Assembly (NCBI GenBank): GCA_039707465.1
Contig: CM077644.1
Span: 185,491,462 to 185,555,461, forward strand
Direction of reading: 5' to 3'
Length of the DNA stretch: 64,000 nucleotides
Source of the DNA: Rhabdophis nuchalis
Lineage: Eukaryota; Chordata; Lepidosauria; Squamata; Natricidae
Position numbers and translations under genes: made by a program. This document shows positions 33,041 through 42,966 of the stretch, piece after piece. The notes beneath the pieces are model-generated. The model made no database searches, was not told where the DNA came from, and was given only the letters and a program-made list of their open reading frames with translations. Within the stretch, counting starts at the first letter, position 1, and each line of letters begins with the position of its first letter.

Positions 33041-33249
33041 TTATGGAGGTGTATTGATGACAGAATTAATGAGCAAAGCAATGGCTTTGATTGAGGCTGC
33101 CGATTTTTCCTCTTGTAAAGGTACATTTCAAGATAAATGGGAAGTAGTACCCTTTATCTTGAAGTGTCTAGACATTGGGCAAAAGTGGGAGAGAAGTAAG
33201 TATATGATCTTACCGGTTCAATACTATACAAAAGAGTTCTAGGTTGTTG

Positions 33250-33635
33250 CAATGTTTCCATATGTTCATGCAGTCATGTTTTTTGTAAATGTCAAGGAAA
33301 CCAATGGAATAGTGCAAATGCAATGTAGAGCCAAATGGAAAACAATTGGTGGCTTTATTATTAGTTTAGACAGGAAACCATAACTCTCTACTAGTGAGAA
33401 ATGTGCTGAGAGCTTCTTTAGAAAAAAATCCAGCGTGATAATTATTTGCTGCTACCTGTCAGAAGAAGCCTGGTAACATCTTTTCAGACTAGCAAATGTG
33501 ATGGAAAGGCATACATTTTTGTGAACACTTTGCCCTGAGCAAGAGTTCCCATCCCAGACAAAGGGCAGCCCAATCTTTGCTTGAAAACTTCCAGATGTGG
33601 AGCCCTCACAGCTTCAAAGGGCAGGCTGTCCTATT
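33250..33635. other. Unannotated stretch
   Basis: No gene or repeat recognised. Confidence 0.4.
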
Positions 33636-33643
33636 GCTTAATA

Positions 33644-33766
33644 CAGGGATGTCCAAACTTGGGAACTTTAAGACTTGTGGACTTCAACTCCCAGAATTCC
33701 CCTGGCTGGGGAATTCTGGGAGTTGAAGTCCACAAGTCTTAAAGTTCCCAAGTTTGGACATCTCTG
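33644..33766. mobile_element. Palindromic hAT-type element, 123 bp variant
   Basis: Arms from CAGGGATGTCCAAACTTGGG to CCAAGTTTGGACATCTCTG pair almost perfectly around CCCCTGGCTGGGG. Perfect 8-bp flanks gcttaata (33636-33643, 33767-33774). Shares GTGGACTTCAACTCCCAG with the family. Confidence 0.94.
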
Positions 33767-33774
33767 GCTTAATA

Positions 33775-34261
33775 GTTCTCATGGTCAGGAAACATCTTCT
33801 TATTCTGAATTTAGATCTCCCTTTATTATGCTTCCACCTTTCTTCTCCTACCCTTGAAAACATTGGTGGATATATCTACACTGTTCACTAGAACAGTATT
33901 TGAAATATTTAAAGATTACCATCATATCTCCTCATAGCCTAAACATTCTCAGTTCAGTTCACTGTTCTTCATAGGATTCTGAGCCATTTAGTATCTTCAT
34001 CTGGTTTGTTTTTACCTTCTTTCCCGTTCCTTGGAGGGAACAACCTCTTTGTATTGTGGCAGCCCGAAACTACCAACTCTCTTATAATCATTCATTTCCT
34101 TGTCCATATTATCCATTTCTTGTAATCTAATGAAAGTCATCATTTCAAGCATGCTATAAATAGGCATTGTTAGTATTTAGTTTCAGCTACACTTTAAATA
34201 GAAATGGAAGTGCTCTCAGAAAGGGCCAGGTATTATTGTCTTAGAACACAACTGGGGTCTA
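33775..34261. other. Unannotated stretch
   Basis: No gene recognised; part may be old CR1 3' sequence (TATTTGAAATATTTAAAG, CTCCTCATAGCC) but it is weak. Confidence 0.35.
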
Positions 34262-34531
34262 ATTGCTTTTTGGGAAAACCAGAAAAAATAGTCTGCGATT
34301 TTTCCATTTTTTTAGAAAATGGAAGGGGGGGGGGCGTTTTAGGCTAATTTTTGCCCTCCCCAGCCGGCAGGAGTTCTCTGGAAGCCTCCATAAGGCTAGG
34401 CACAGCCAGTTTGGTGAAGGGTGCGGGATTCCAGGAGGCAAAAAATGCTGTATTCGATGTATAAGACGCACCCAGATTTTCAGCCTCTTTTTAGAGGAAA
34501 AAAGGTGCGTCTTATACTCCGAAAAATACGG
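34262..34531 (-). mobile_element. TA-flanked non-autonomous DNA element
   Basis: The plus-strand right end GTATAC-like GGTGCGTCTTATACTCCG then AAAAATACGG is followed by TA. A second GTATAAGACGCACCC lies at 34460-34474, so 34450-34531 can form a short hairpin. The rest (AAAATGGAAGGG through about 34262) is internal sequence and the other terminal repeat is not seen. This end is common in reptile Tc1/mariner-like repeats. Confidence 0.65.
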
Positions 34532-34720
34532 TACATTAATTAACTTTAAGTGTAAATATCCATAACTATTTTGCAAGATGTTCAATTGAGTTACACCATT
34601 TATACAAATGGTACCCCTTGTTTGCTTTATTGAGAAATTTGGAAAAAACAAGAGTATTATATTTATATCTTCTTTAACCATTAGAGATCATGACAACCTG
34701 AATTTCCAAGCTCATACATG

Positions 34721-34873
34721 CAGCGGTGGGTTCCTACCAGTTTGGACTGGTTTGGCTGACCCAGTAGTAGTTTGGTAGCCTGGATCACTGGAACCAGCAG
34801 TGACCCAGGCCTGCCACACCCCTGAACTATAGGCACCGCCATCTTGGTTTTTTTTTCTGTGCACGTGCAGAGC
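34721..34873. mobile_element. One-ended hAT-type element, ACCGGTT family
   Basis: It starts CAGCGGTGGGTTCCTACC like its relatives but stops after CGTGCAGAGC with no right inverted repeat. Flanks catacatg (34713-34720) and aatacatg (34874-34881) still agree at 7 of 8. Confidence 0.75.
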
Positions 34874-34881
34874 AATACATG

Positions 34882-35225
34882 CTGTGGATTTTCTTTTCTT
34901 TTATATCTTAGTATTGTCACAGAGAGCTAAAGATGAGAAATATCTATGACATACAATAGTGATTTTAAAAGGATTACTAGAATTACAAAAGAAAGGAAAT
35001 ACAAAAAGATAATAAGCACCTACTATGTTTCTAATGACTTCCTCAAGGCAAATGCTCATTAATAAAACTTCCTTTAAAAACTTTTTTTTCCAGCCATGAT
35101 GACATGTAGGAAAATATAAAATATGATGGGCAGAGGCAGCAGCTAACAGCATTTTCCAGCTACATCACTCTCATTGTGCCCCAGTCAGTATACCCTACAG
35201 TCAGACAAGATGAATGTTAGAAAAG
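34882..35225. other. Unannotated stretch
   Basis: No gene or repeat recognised. Confidence 0.4.
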
Positions 35226-35300
35226 TTTATTTTATTTATTTATTTTATTAAATTTATACCCCGCCCTTCTCCAAAATGGACCCAGGGCGGCGAACCCAAG
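35226..35300 (-). mobile_element. L2/L3-like LINE 3'-tail fragment
   Basis: (TTTA)n, AAATTTATACCCCGCCC, TTCTCCAAAATGGACCCAGG and GCGGCGAAC match the 25274-25341 fragment in order and orientation. Confidence 0.8.
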
Positions 35301-35486
35301 TTGAAGTTCAACACCCCACAAATTGTCACTTCCACAAATATTGGTGTGTGTGTGTGTTGCATTTATTTTTCCAGACTTTTGACAGTCTGGTGGTACTTCC
35401 TGTTAGTAAAATGCTCTTCCTGAATTGTAGTTTCAATATTATACTTTCTAATAATTGTATCTACCTGTTGCAGTAATCCAGAGGCT

Positions 35487-36238
35487 GAAATGCGATTTAA
35501 ACTTCACCAAAAGTCATTAGTATCCAGGTCCAGCACAGTCACTCAAGCACTGGTCACATCCCGTCTGGACTACTGTAATGCTCTCTACATGGGGCTCCCC
35601 TTGAGGTGCACCCGAAGGTTACAGCTAGTTCAGAACGCAGCCGCGCGGGTGATTACAGGAACCTCACGGCGTTCCCATATAACACCTGCCCTGCGCGAGC
35701 TGCACTGGCTGCCTGTGGCCTTCCGGGTGCGCTTCAAGGTGTTGATTACCATCTTTAAAGCGCTCCATGGCTTGGGGCCTAGTTATATGCGAGACCGTCT
35801 CCTGCCCCATACATCCCTTCGTCCGATCCACTCCCATAGAGAGGGTCTTCTCCGGGTGCTGTCGGCCGGGCAATACCGGTTGGTGACACCCAGGGGAAGG
35901 GCCTTCTCTGTAGCGGGCCCTACCCTCTGGAACGACCTACCTCCCAATCTCCGTACCACCTCGGACCTCCGCCTATTCCGCCAGCGTTTAAAAACACACC
36001 TGTTTCAGCAAGCCGGCCTATGGTAAATTCACCCTATAAATGACTGAGGGTTAGTTATACAATTTTTTAATTAGAGGGTTTTTAAACTATATTTTAGCGC
36101 AGGAGCATTTAGTTTAATAGGGTTTTAGGATGTTTGTATATTTTTGTATTGTATATTGTGTTTTTTAAATGCCTGTGCGCCGCCCTGGGTACTATTGGAG
36201 ATAGGTGCGGGATATAAATTTAATAAAATCGAAAATCA
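35487..36238 (+). mobile_element. L2/L3-like LINE, 5'-truncated
   Basis: Holds the ORF2 C-terminus (35490-36026), about 190 bp of 3' UTR and an end CGCCGCCCTGGG ... GGGATATAAATTTAATAAAA. Its 3' end resembles the GGGCGG-type tails at 25274 and 35226 more than the GAGAGAGCGGG-type of the intact LINE, so at least two subfamilies are present. Confidence 0.9.
35490..36026 (+). pseudogene. LINE ORF2 C-terminal fragment
   Basis: The 178-codon frame includes VTQALVTSRLDYCNALYMGL, LRELHWLPVAFRVRFKVLI, PSYMRDRLLPHTSLRPI, AFSVAGPTLWNDLPP and LKTHLFQQAGLW, colinear with the last fifth of the intact ORF2. It has no in-frame stop in this region but lacks endonuclease and reverse transcriptase, so it is a truncated relic. 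Confidence 0.9.
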
Positions 36239-36239
36239 A

Positions 36240-36654
36240 AAAGAAAGAAGTAGGAGAAAAGCAGCTTCAAAAAGCTGTCCACCACATGGTAAAAAAAGCT
36301 CCTATTAAAAATATACTAAAGCCTCTGGATCCATGACATTGGCTAAAGCACATTTTGCTTACTTGTTTCCCCACATTTTTTTTCCCTTCGTAGCATTTTC
36401 CAACAAATGCAGGATCAACCAAGTGCTGTTCCAATGCTTATAACAGGAGTTTTCTGATCTGCTTATAACCCAAGCCTTAGCATCATGGGCTGAGAGAGAA
36501 TGTCTGCTCCAACATCATCCAATTGGCTTTCATGCCATTTCCTCCCATGGAAATATAAAATGATGGAATGAACTCCTATAACCCAACATTGTTTTGTCTC
36601 AGAACAGCTACTAAATGAGTATAATTTGAAGGCGACCAAATTTAAACAGTTGAT
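36240..36654. other. Unannotated stretch
   Basis: No gene or repeat recognised. Confidence 0.4.
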
Positions 36655-36895
36655 CTACATGTATTATATTTTTATTCCACATTTATAAATTTACAAGTAA
36701 TTCAAAGGGGCAAACATACCTAATACTTCCTCCTCCTCCTATGTTCTCCATAGTAACAACCCTGTGAGGTGAGTTGGGCTAAGAGAGAGTGACTGGCCCT
36801 CAGGCAGTTTTTATGCGTAATATGGGACTAGAACTCACAGTCTCCTGGTTTCTAGGCCAGCATCTTAACTACTACATCAATCTGGCTTAGGATAC
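36655..36895 (-). mobile_element. MIR-like tRNA-derived SINE, old
   Basis: On the minus strand a tRNA-like head (AGCCAGATTGATGTAGTAGT, GTGAGTTCTAGTCC as B-box) is followed by a CORE-like AGTCACTCTCTCTTAGCCCA, ACTCACCTCACAGGGTTGTT, the order seen in MIR/CORE SINEs of amniotes. Family name is inferred. Confidence 0.6.
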
Positions 36896-37289
36896 AACAT
36901 AATTTCATGTTTTTCAGAACTAACAAATCTCTTTCCCTACCCACCAATTTTTATTTGACTGTTGTGAAGAGTTTGGTTTAAGCAGCGCTATTTTAAGACA
37001 AACCAAGCAAGTATTGCATTGACATTGTAGATCCCAACTGATTTCGCAAGTTCAAAAGTTCAGTTCAGCATTCATGAAAGAAACTGGCTTTGTTTGCATT
37101 GCTATGTAGACATTAAAGATACCCCGAGTAAGGCCTTGGGAGCATGTTATGTTTTACCATGGGATAAATGATTTTTCAGGATGCCTCTCAGCTGTTTCAT
37201 CACAAACAGGCGGATTAAAAAGATGAGTTGCAAATTTTTCCCCCAGAGGCAGTTTGCTTCGATGCAGTGAGAATTGGATCTAAATATTC
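36896..37289. other. Unannotated stretch
   Basis: No gene or repeat recognised. Confidence 0.4.
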
Positions 37290-37297
37290 CTGTAGAA

Positions 37298-37437
37298 CAG
37301 GGGTCCCCAACTTTTGCAACTTTAAGTCTGAAGGACTTCAGCTCCCAGACTTCTCCAGCCAGCTTTGCTCTGCTGGCTGGAGAATTCTGGGAGCTGAAGT
37401 CCTTCAGACTTAAAGTTGCAAAGGTTGGGGACCCCTG
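37298..37437. mobile_element. Palindromic hAT-type element, 140 bp
   Basis: From CAGGGGTCCCCAAC to GTTGGGGACCCCTG. Arms are nearly identical; the loop is about 5 bp longer than in the 135-bp copies (TTTGCTCTGC). Perfect flanks ctgtagaa (37290-37297, 37438-37445). Confidence 0.95.
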
Positions 37438-37445
37438 CTGTAGAA

Positions 37446-37820
37446 TACATTTGCACATCTAGAGAAAAATAAGCTGCACTCCCTTTGGTAGACTCACAGG
37501 AAGTAAAATACAAGTGTTCTCTTTTTGGGTAGGTTGTTCTCTTACTTGCATGTTCTGCTTCTTCCTTTGAGGACGCCCTTCATTTGAGGAACTGTTTAAT
37601 TCAACCTGGTGTAGAGATAAACAATGATAAGAATGCAAAATGGGGAAACTTCAAGTTGCCTTTCAATACCTTTTGCAGAACTGAATCTGCAAAAAAGCAC
37701 TGATTTCCCCTGGTTATTATAGTTGTTCCTCTCCATGGTGGGATAGATAACATTTTGATTTTCATTATAATATTTAGTTCTGAATTCAAATCTATGAATG
37801 TAAATTAGCATAGAAATTTT
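37446..37820. other. Unannotated stretch
   Basis: No gene or repeat recognised. Confidence 0.4.
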
Positions 37821-37895
37821 CTAATAATAATAATAATAATAATAATCTTTACTGTCATTGTAATACGATTGTAATAAAATTACAATGAGATGGTT
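37821..37895 (-). repeat. (TAA)n microsatellite on a LINE-like tail
   Basis: About nine TAA units precede TCTTTACTGTCATTGTAATA, the reverse complement of the tail type at 20226-20322. Confidence 0.75.
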
Positions 37896-37972
37896 GGTTC
37901 TTTATTGGTTCTATAACTGTACAGCTTTCTTTTTTTTTGATAATGCCTGAATAGCTTTTTCTCCTGTTTGTA

Positions 37973-38450
37973 CAGGTAGTCCTCAACTTACAACAGTTCA
38001 TTTAATGACCTTTCAAAGTTACAATGGCACTGACCATTTTTCACTTATGACCATCGTGGCATCCCCATGATCACCTGATCAAAATTCAGCCACTTGGTGT
38101 CCCGCAATCACTTGACCCCCTTTTGCAACCTTCTGACAAGCAAAGTCAATGGGGAAGCCAGACTCACTTAACGACCATGTTACTACTGTAACAATTACAG
38201 TCATTTATGGCAGGGGTCTCCAACCTTTGCAACTTTAAGTCTGAAGGACTTCAGCTCCCAGAATTCTCCAGCCAGCAAAGCTGGCTGGAGAATTCTGAGA
38301 GCTGAAGTCCTTCAGACTTAAAGTTCCAAAGGGTGGAGACCCCTGATTTATGGGAACAAAGGTTGCAAAATGGGGGGAAAACACACAACAAATGTCTTAC
38401 TTAATAATAGAAATTTTGGGCTCAATTGTGGTCGTAACTCGAGGACTACC
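37973..38450. mobile_element. TACGACC-type non-autonomous DNA element with nested palindrome
   Basis: Left end CAGGTAGTCCTCAACTTAC and right end GTAACTCGAGGACTACC are inverted repeats. Subterminal text (AGTTCATTTAATGACC, TCACTTAACGACC, AATTGTGGTCGT) matches 53188-53568. A palindromic hAT element sits inside at 38211-38345. Target duplication is not clear, so the superfamily is open. Confidence 0.8.
38211..38345. mobile_element. Palindromic hAT-type element, 135 bp
   Basis: CAGGGGTCTCCAACC to GGTGGAGACCCCTG, near-perfect arms, perfect flanks atttatgg (38203-38210, 38346-38353). The host element continues on both sides (CAGTCATTTATGG / ATTTATGGGAACAAAGG). Confidence 0.95.
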
Positions 38451-38697
38451 AATATAAATCCTCTTGAGTCAATGGATACAAATGCACTCCCTGGTCTGTA
38501 TATAACTGTTTGATTCAAAAATGAATGAGAGAGTTGTCGGACTAGAGTGAAAGATCAGGACTTATACAGGGAATCATGAAAAAGTGGTTGCAGATAAATA
38601 CATTAGATAAATACATTTGTACCTTTTAAAACTTCTAGAAGAGATTCTCAAAAAACAAGATAGTACACTTTAAAATATAATTAAAAGTGTTCCAATT

Positions 38698-39010
38698 TTT
38701 GAAGGGGCTACCTCAAGAAGAGGGGGTGTCAAGCTATTTTCAAAAGCTCCAGAAGACAAGACAAGAAACAACAGATGTAAACTAAACAAGGAGAGAAACA
38801 AACTAGAACTAAGGGGAAATTTCCTAAGACTGAGAACAATTAACTAGTGGAATGGCTTGTCTTCACAGGTTGTAGGTGCTCCATCATGGAGACTTTTAAG
38901 AAGAGACTTTTTACCAAGCCATTTGCCTGAAATGATACAGGGTCTACTGCTTAAGCAAGGGTTGGACTAGAAAATCTCCAAGTCTCCCTTCCAACTCTGT
39001 TATGCTGTGT
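38698..39010 (+). mobile_element. CR1 LINE 3' end
   Basis: Plus-strand CR1 blocks: AGACAAGACAAGAAACAAC, TAAACAAGGAGAGAAACAA, AATGGCTTGTCTTCACAGG, GACTTTTAAGAAGAGACT, GGGTTGGACTAGAAAATCTC and CCCTTCCAACTCTGTTATG. It is the reverse complement of the blocks at 839 and 5248. Confidence 0.87.
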
Positions 39011-39206
39011 CTACTGTATTAAAAGTTTGTGCTTTGTTAAAATATGCATATACTGCAGGTGTGTTCTTAGGACAGGTCAAACACAGTATTAATTAGATCA
39101 TCTGATAATTAAAGAAAACATCAGCATGGTCTTAACTAAATTACAGTGGATGTGATTGACCAAAGTATTGATAAAGTATTGACAGAGAACATATTAATTC
39201 TTCAGC

Positions 39207-39400
39207 TGATTTTTATTTATTTACTTATTTATTAAATGTATATAGTTGACCCATCTCATCACAAGTGACTCTAAGTGGTGTACAACAATCAAATAAAACA
39301 ACAGTATACAAGCAATCATTAAAAATATGAGCAACAATTATTAAAATTAAATGATTATTTTAAAAAATAGAATATGCAAACCACAAACAGAGAGAGCAAA
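39207..39400 (-). repeat. LINE or SINE 3'-tail repeat, old
   Basis: TTTATTTACTTATTTATTAA, ATGTATATAGTTGACCCATC, GTGACTCTAAGTGGTGTACA and CAATCAAATAAAACAACA resemble the A-rich end of an old reptile retroposon read backwards. Family unknown. Confidence 0.45.
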
Positions 39401-39796
39401 TATAGCAACCACGTTTTCTGACTAACTCATCCATTTGGGGGATGGAAATGGTCCAGGATTAGGTTTTTTTCCTCTTTTCTTGTTCCTATCAGAATTCTGG
39501 ATTGGCCAATTTACTGATACATTTGAATGAAATGCCAATCTTCTGGGAACATTTCTCTTTAATTTAAATGGTGGAGGAAATGCACAAACTATTAGGCTCT
39601 GACCTTCTGCATCCTTTAGGACATTTGTCTGGTTGTTAGCAGTTGGCAAGGCTTCAGATTTGCTGTTTTTCCTGAAACAAAACAGATTTTTGAGCTAAAG
39701 TGCCAGGGCAATGTGAACAAAACATGCAAGGCTCAATTGCATATAAATAGAGAACCAGAATGTCTAAGCAGCTTTGTAACACCTTCAACTGATTTA
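39401..39796. other. Unannotated stretch
   Basis: No gene or repeat recognised. Confidence 0.4.
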
Positions 39797-39803
39797 CTAG
39801 TGA

Positions 39804-42800
39804 ATAATAATAATAATAATAATAATAATTTAATTTCTATCCCGCTCTCTCTCCCCAAGGGGACTCGAGGCGGGGCACAGGCAATTAAAAATACAAATAG
39901 ACCACAAACAAATACAAAATACAAAGTTAAAAATAAATTAAATAAATCCTGCGCTAAAACCCATAACTAAACTAAAAATTACCCCTAAAAAACCCTGACC
40001 TAAAAAGAGACTACCCAAGGCCGGCCAGACGAAAAAAGTGCGTCTTTAATTTTAAGCGGAAGGAGCGGAGGTCCGTGGTTGTCCTGATATCGGGGGGAAG
40101 GTCATTCCAGAGGGCTGGGCCCGCCACAGAGAAGGCCCTTCCCCTGGGCGTCGCCCGCTGACAAAGTCTAGTGGACGGCACCCGGAGAAGTCCCTCTCTG
40201 TGGGAGCGAATCGGCCGTGAGGATGTATGGGGCAGGATCCGATCCCGCAGGTAGCTAGGTCCCGAGCCATGGAGCGCTTTGAAGATGGTAACTAACACCT
40301 TGAAGCGCACCCGGAAGACGACAGGTAGCCAGTGCAGCTCGCGCAACAGCGGTGTTACATGGGCAAACCTAGAGGTGCCCATAATTGCTCGCGCGGCTGC
40401 ATTCTGGACCAACTGAAGCCTCCGGGTACACCTCAAGGGGAGCCCCATGTAGAGAGAGTTGCAATAATCCAGTCGGGATGTCACGAGAGCATGAGTGACT
40501 GTGCGAAGGGCGTCCCGATCCAATAGGGGGCGCAACTGGCGTACCAGGCGAACCTGGTAAAACGCCCTCCTGGCCACGGCTGTCACTTGATCTTCCATGG
40601 ACAGCCGGGTATCCAGGAGGACACCCAAGTTGCGCGCCCCATCCACAGGGGCAAGATGTTCGCCCCCTATGGCCAGCGTTGGAGAGAGCTGGTTGAATCG
40701 GGCAGCCGGAAACCACAGCCACTCGGTCTTGGTCGGGTTGAGCCTAAGTCCGTTACTTCCCATCCAGATCCGCACGGCTTCCAGGCACTGGCACATCACC
40801 GCTACGGCATCGTTGGGGTGGTTTGGGGTAGATATGTACAGCTGGGTGTCATCAGCGTACAGGTGGTACTCTACCCCAAAACCACGGATGATCTCGCCCA
40901 GCGGCTTCATGTATGCGTTAAACAGGAGAGGCGAGAGGACCGACCCCTGAGGCACCCCGCATGTGAGGGGTCTCGGGGTCGACCTCTGCTCTCCTGCCCG
41001 CACAAATTGCGATCGGCCAGAGAGGTAGGAGGAGAACCACCGTAAAACGGTGCCTCCCACCCCCAACCCCCCCAGCCGATGCAATAGGATACCATGGTCG
41101 ATGGTATCGAAAGCCGCCGAGAGGTCTAATAGGACCAGGATGGAGGAACATCCCCCATCTCTGGCCCTCCAGAGATCATCTACCAACGCGACCAATGCCG
41201 TCTCGGTGCTATGCCCGGGCCGAAAGCCGGACTGGCGCGGATCTAGATAGTCAACTTCCTCCAGGTGACGGGGAAACTGTTGTGCCACCACACTCTCAAC
41301 AACCTTCGCCAAGAAGGGAAGGTTGGAGACTGGACGGTAGTTGTTCAAAAGAGCTGGGTCCAAAGAGGGCTTCTTGAGGAGGGGCCTCACCATGGCCTCT
41401 TTTAGGGAGGCAGGCAAGGAACCCTCACTCAAGGATGCGTTGACAACCTCTTGGAGCCAGCCTCGTGTCACCTCCCAGGATGCCAGTACAAGCCAGGAGG
41501 GGCACGGATCCAATAAACATGTGGTGGCTCGCAGTCGCCCACGTAGCCTGTCCATATCCTCGGAAGTAACGGAGTCAAACTCCTCCCAAACAAGATCTCC
41601 CCCGTGGCATCCCACTGGGCCATGAATGGGGGTTAGCTCACTCTGTATCTGGGCGGTTTTCTCCTGCAGAAAAATCACAAATTCCTCTGCTCTACCCTGT
41701 AGCGGGGCTTCCCGCTCCCTCTGTTGAAGGAGGGAGCGGGTCACCCTAAACAGGGCGGCAGGGCGGTTTTCTGCGGATGCTATGAGAGTGGCACAATGAT
41801 GACGTTTGGCCACCCTCAGCGCCACAATGTAAGTCCGTAAATGGGCTCTTACCTGTGTCCGGTCAGATTCAGAGCGGCTAGCCCTCCATCTTCTCTCTAG
41901 GCATCTCTTGCGGCGTTTCATCACCCGCAGCTCCTCAGTGAACCAAGGAGCCAGGGTGGTTCGCCGCCGCAAGAGAGGCCGCAAGGGCGCGACCCGATCT
42001 AAGGCTCCCACGGCCGCACTATTCCATGCGGCCGTGAGGTCCTCCATCGGGGCGCGGGTCAGGGATACAGGAAATGGCCCAAGCGCTGTCTGGAACCCAT
42101 CCGGGTCCATCAAGCGCCTGGGGCGGTACCAGATTGGTGACTCTGGTTCCGCCTCCCCGCGGAGGGGAGCAGCGGTCGGAAAGTCGAGCCGGAGAAGTGA
42201 GTGGTCTGACCATGACAAGGGTGTGATGACTATATCCCCTGTACCCAGATCACTTTTCCATTGGCCCGAGACGAAGATGAGGTCCGGCGTATGTCCACCC
42301 TCGTGGGTGGGGCCCTGAATTACTTGGGTCAGGTCCATGGCCGTCATGGAAGCCATGAACTCCCGAGCTACCACGGATGATTCGCCCAACGATGGCAGGT
42401 TAAAGTCCCCCATGACTATAAGTCTGGGGGTCTCCACTGCCACCGTAGCGATCACCTCCAGGAGCTCGGGCAGGGCTGCTGCTACATAGCGGGGAGCCAG
42501 GTATACAACCAGCAAGCCCAACTGCCTCCCTAGGCCCCACTTCACGCAGAGGGACTCACAGCCGGAAGTCTGAGGCACAATGGTCTCTCTCGGCTCAAGG
42601 CCTTCCTTAATAATGACCGCTACCCCACCACCCCTGCCTAGGGCCCGCGGCTGATGAAATGCGCGGTAGCCTGGTGGGCACATTTCAACGAGGGGATGTC
42701 CTCCCTCGTGGCCCAACCAGGTCTCCGCAATTCCTACCAGGTCCGTCTCCCCCTCTGACACAAGGTCACTAATGAGGGGGGCTTTGTTGACAACGGACCT

Positions 42801-42959
42801 GGCGTTGCAAAACATCAGCCGCAGACCCTGGCTCTGTATTCCCTGGCCACCTAGCCTGCGGGGGTTGTGGCACCCAACCGTTTGTAACCAACGGCTACGT
42901 GCCTCCAACCGGGAGGAAGGAACTTGTCTCCCCTCGGTCCTGCCCCTCCCCACGACCCT
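39804..42959 (-). mobile_element. L2/L3-like LINE insertion with intact ORF2
   Basis: A 3156-bp minus-strand insertion is flanked by the 7-bp duplication ctagtga (39797-39803 and 42960-42966). From its 5' end it holds an uninterrupted ORF2, about 205 bp of 3' UTR with GCCTCGAGTCCCCTTGGGG and AGAGAGAGCGGGATAG, and an (ATT)n-type tail. ORF1 and any 5' UTR are absent, so it is 5'-truncated just upstream of the endonuclease domain. Several fragments elsewhere in the window belong to the same or sister subfamilies. Confidence 0.93.
40011..42953 (-). CDS. LINE ORF2: AP endonuclease and reverse transcriptase
   Basis: This is the replication protein of an L2/L3-like non-LTR retrotransposon, which nicks target DNA and copies its RNA at the nick. 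Counting from the GTG at 42953, an AP-like endonuclease covers about residues 44-258: FCNARSVVNK, E77 in AETWL, GDFN at 182-185 and SDH at 249-251. A linker with DPCPSWL follows. Reverse transcriptase spans about 530-790: YRPVSNLPF, SGFRPGHSTETAL, D610 and D616 in LLDLSAAFD, GVPQGSVLSPLLFN, and YADD at 699-702. The C-terminal region has CNSLYMGLPLRC and LHWLPVVFRVRF. All key catalytic residues are present and 980 codons are open. The frame is also open to the element's 5' edge with no ATG before residue 47; an upstream TAG is in the flanking duplication. So it is a 5'-truncated but otherwise intact ORF, not a host gene. Confidence 0.94.
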   Translation of the reverse strand: MGRGRTEGRQVPSSRLEARSRWLQTVGCHNPRRLGGQGIQSQGLRLMFCNARSVVNKAPLISDLVSEGETDLVGIAETWLGHEGGHPLVEMCPPGYRAFHQPRALGRGGGVAVIIKEGLEPRETIVPQTSGCESLCVKWGLGRQLGLLVVYLAPRYVAAALPELLEVIATVAVETPRLIVMGDFNLPSLGESSVVAREFMASMTAMDLTQVIQGPTHEGGHTPDLIFVSGQWKSDLGTGDIVITPLSWSDHSLLRLDFPTAAPLRGEAEPESPIWYRPRRLMDPDGFQTALGPFPVSLTRAPMEDLTAAWNSAAVGALDRVAPLRPLLRRRTTLAPWFTEELRVMKRRKRCLERRWRASRSESDRTQVRAHLRTYIVALRVAKRHHCATLIASAENRPAALFRVTRSLLQQREREAPLQGRAEEFVIFLQEKTAQIQSELTPIHGPVGCHGGDLVWEEFDSVTSEDMDRLRGRLRATTCLLDPCPSWLVLASWEVTRGWLQEVVNASLSEGSLPASLKEAMVRPLLKKPSLDPALLNNYRPVSNLPFLAKVVESVVAQQFPRHLEEVDYLDPRQSGFRPGHSTETALVALVDDLWRARDGGCSSILVLLDLSAAFDTIDHGILLHRLGGLGVGGTVLRWFSSYLSGRSQFVRAGEQRSTPRPLTCGVPQGSVLSPLLFNAYMKPLGEIIRGFGVEYHLYADDTQLYISTPNHPNDAVAVMCQCLEAVRIWMGSNGLRLNPTKTEWLWFPAARFNQLSPTLAIGGEHLAPVDGARNLGVLLDTRLSMEDQVTAVARRAFYQVRLVRQLRPLLDRDALRTVTHALVTSRLDYCNSLYMGLPLRCTRRLQLVQNAAARAIMGTSRFAHVTPLLRELHWLPVVFRVRFKVLVTIFKALHGSGPSYLRDRILPHTSSRPIRSHREGLLRVPSTRLCQRATPRGRAFSVAGPALWNDLPPDIRTTTDLRSFRLKLKTHFFRLAGLG

Positions 42960-42966
42960 CTAGTGA

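Noticed and set aside
40587..41045. Antisense 152-codon frame inside the LINE ORF2
   Set aside because: Shadow of the LINE coding strand; same for 41908-42318.
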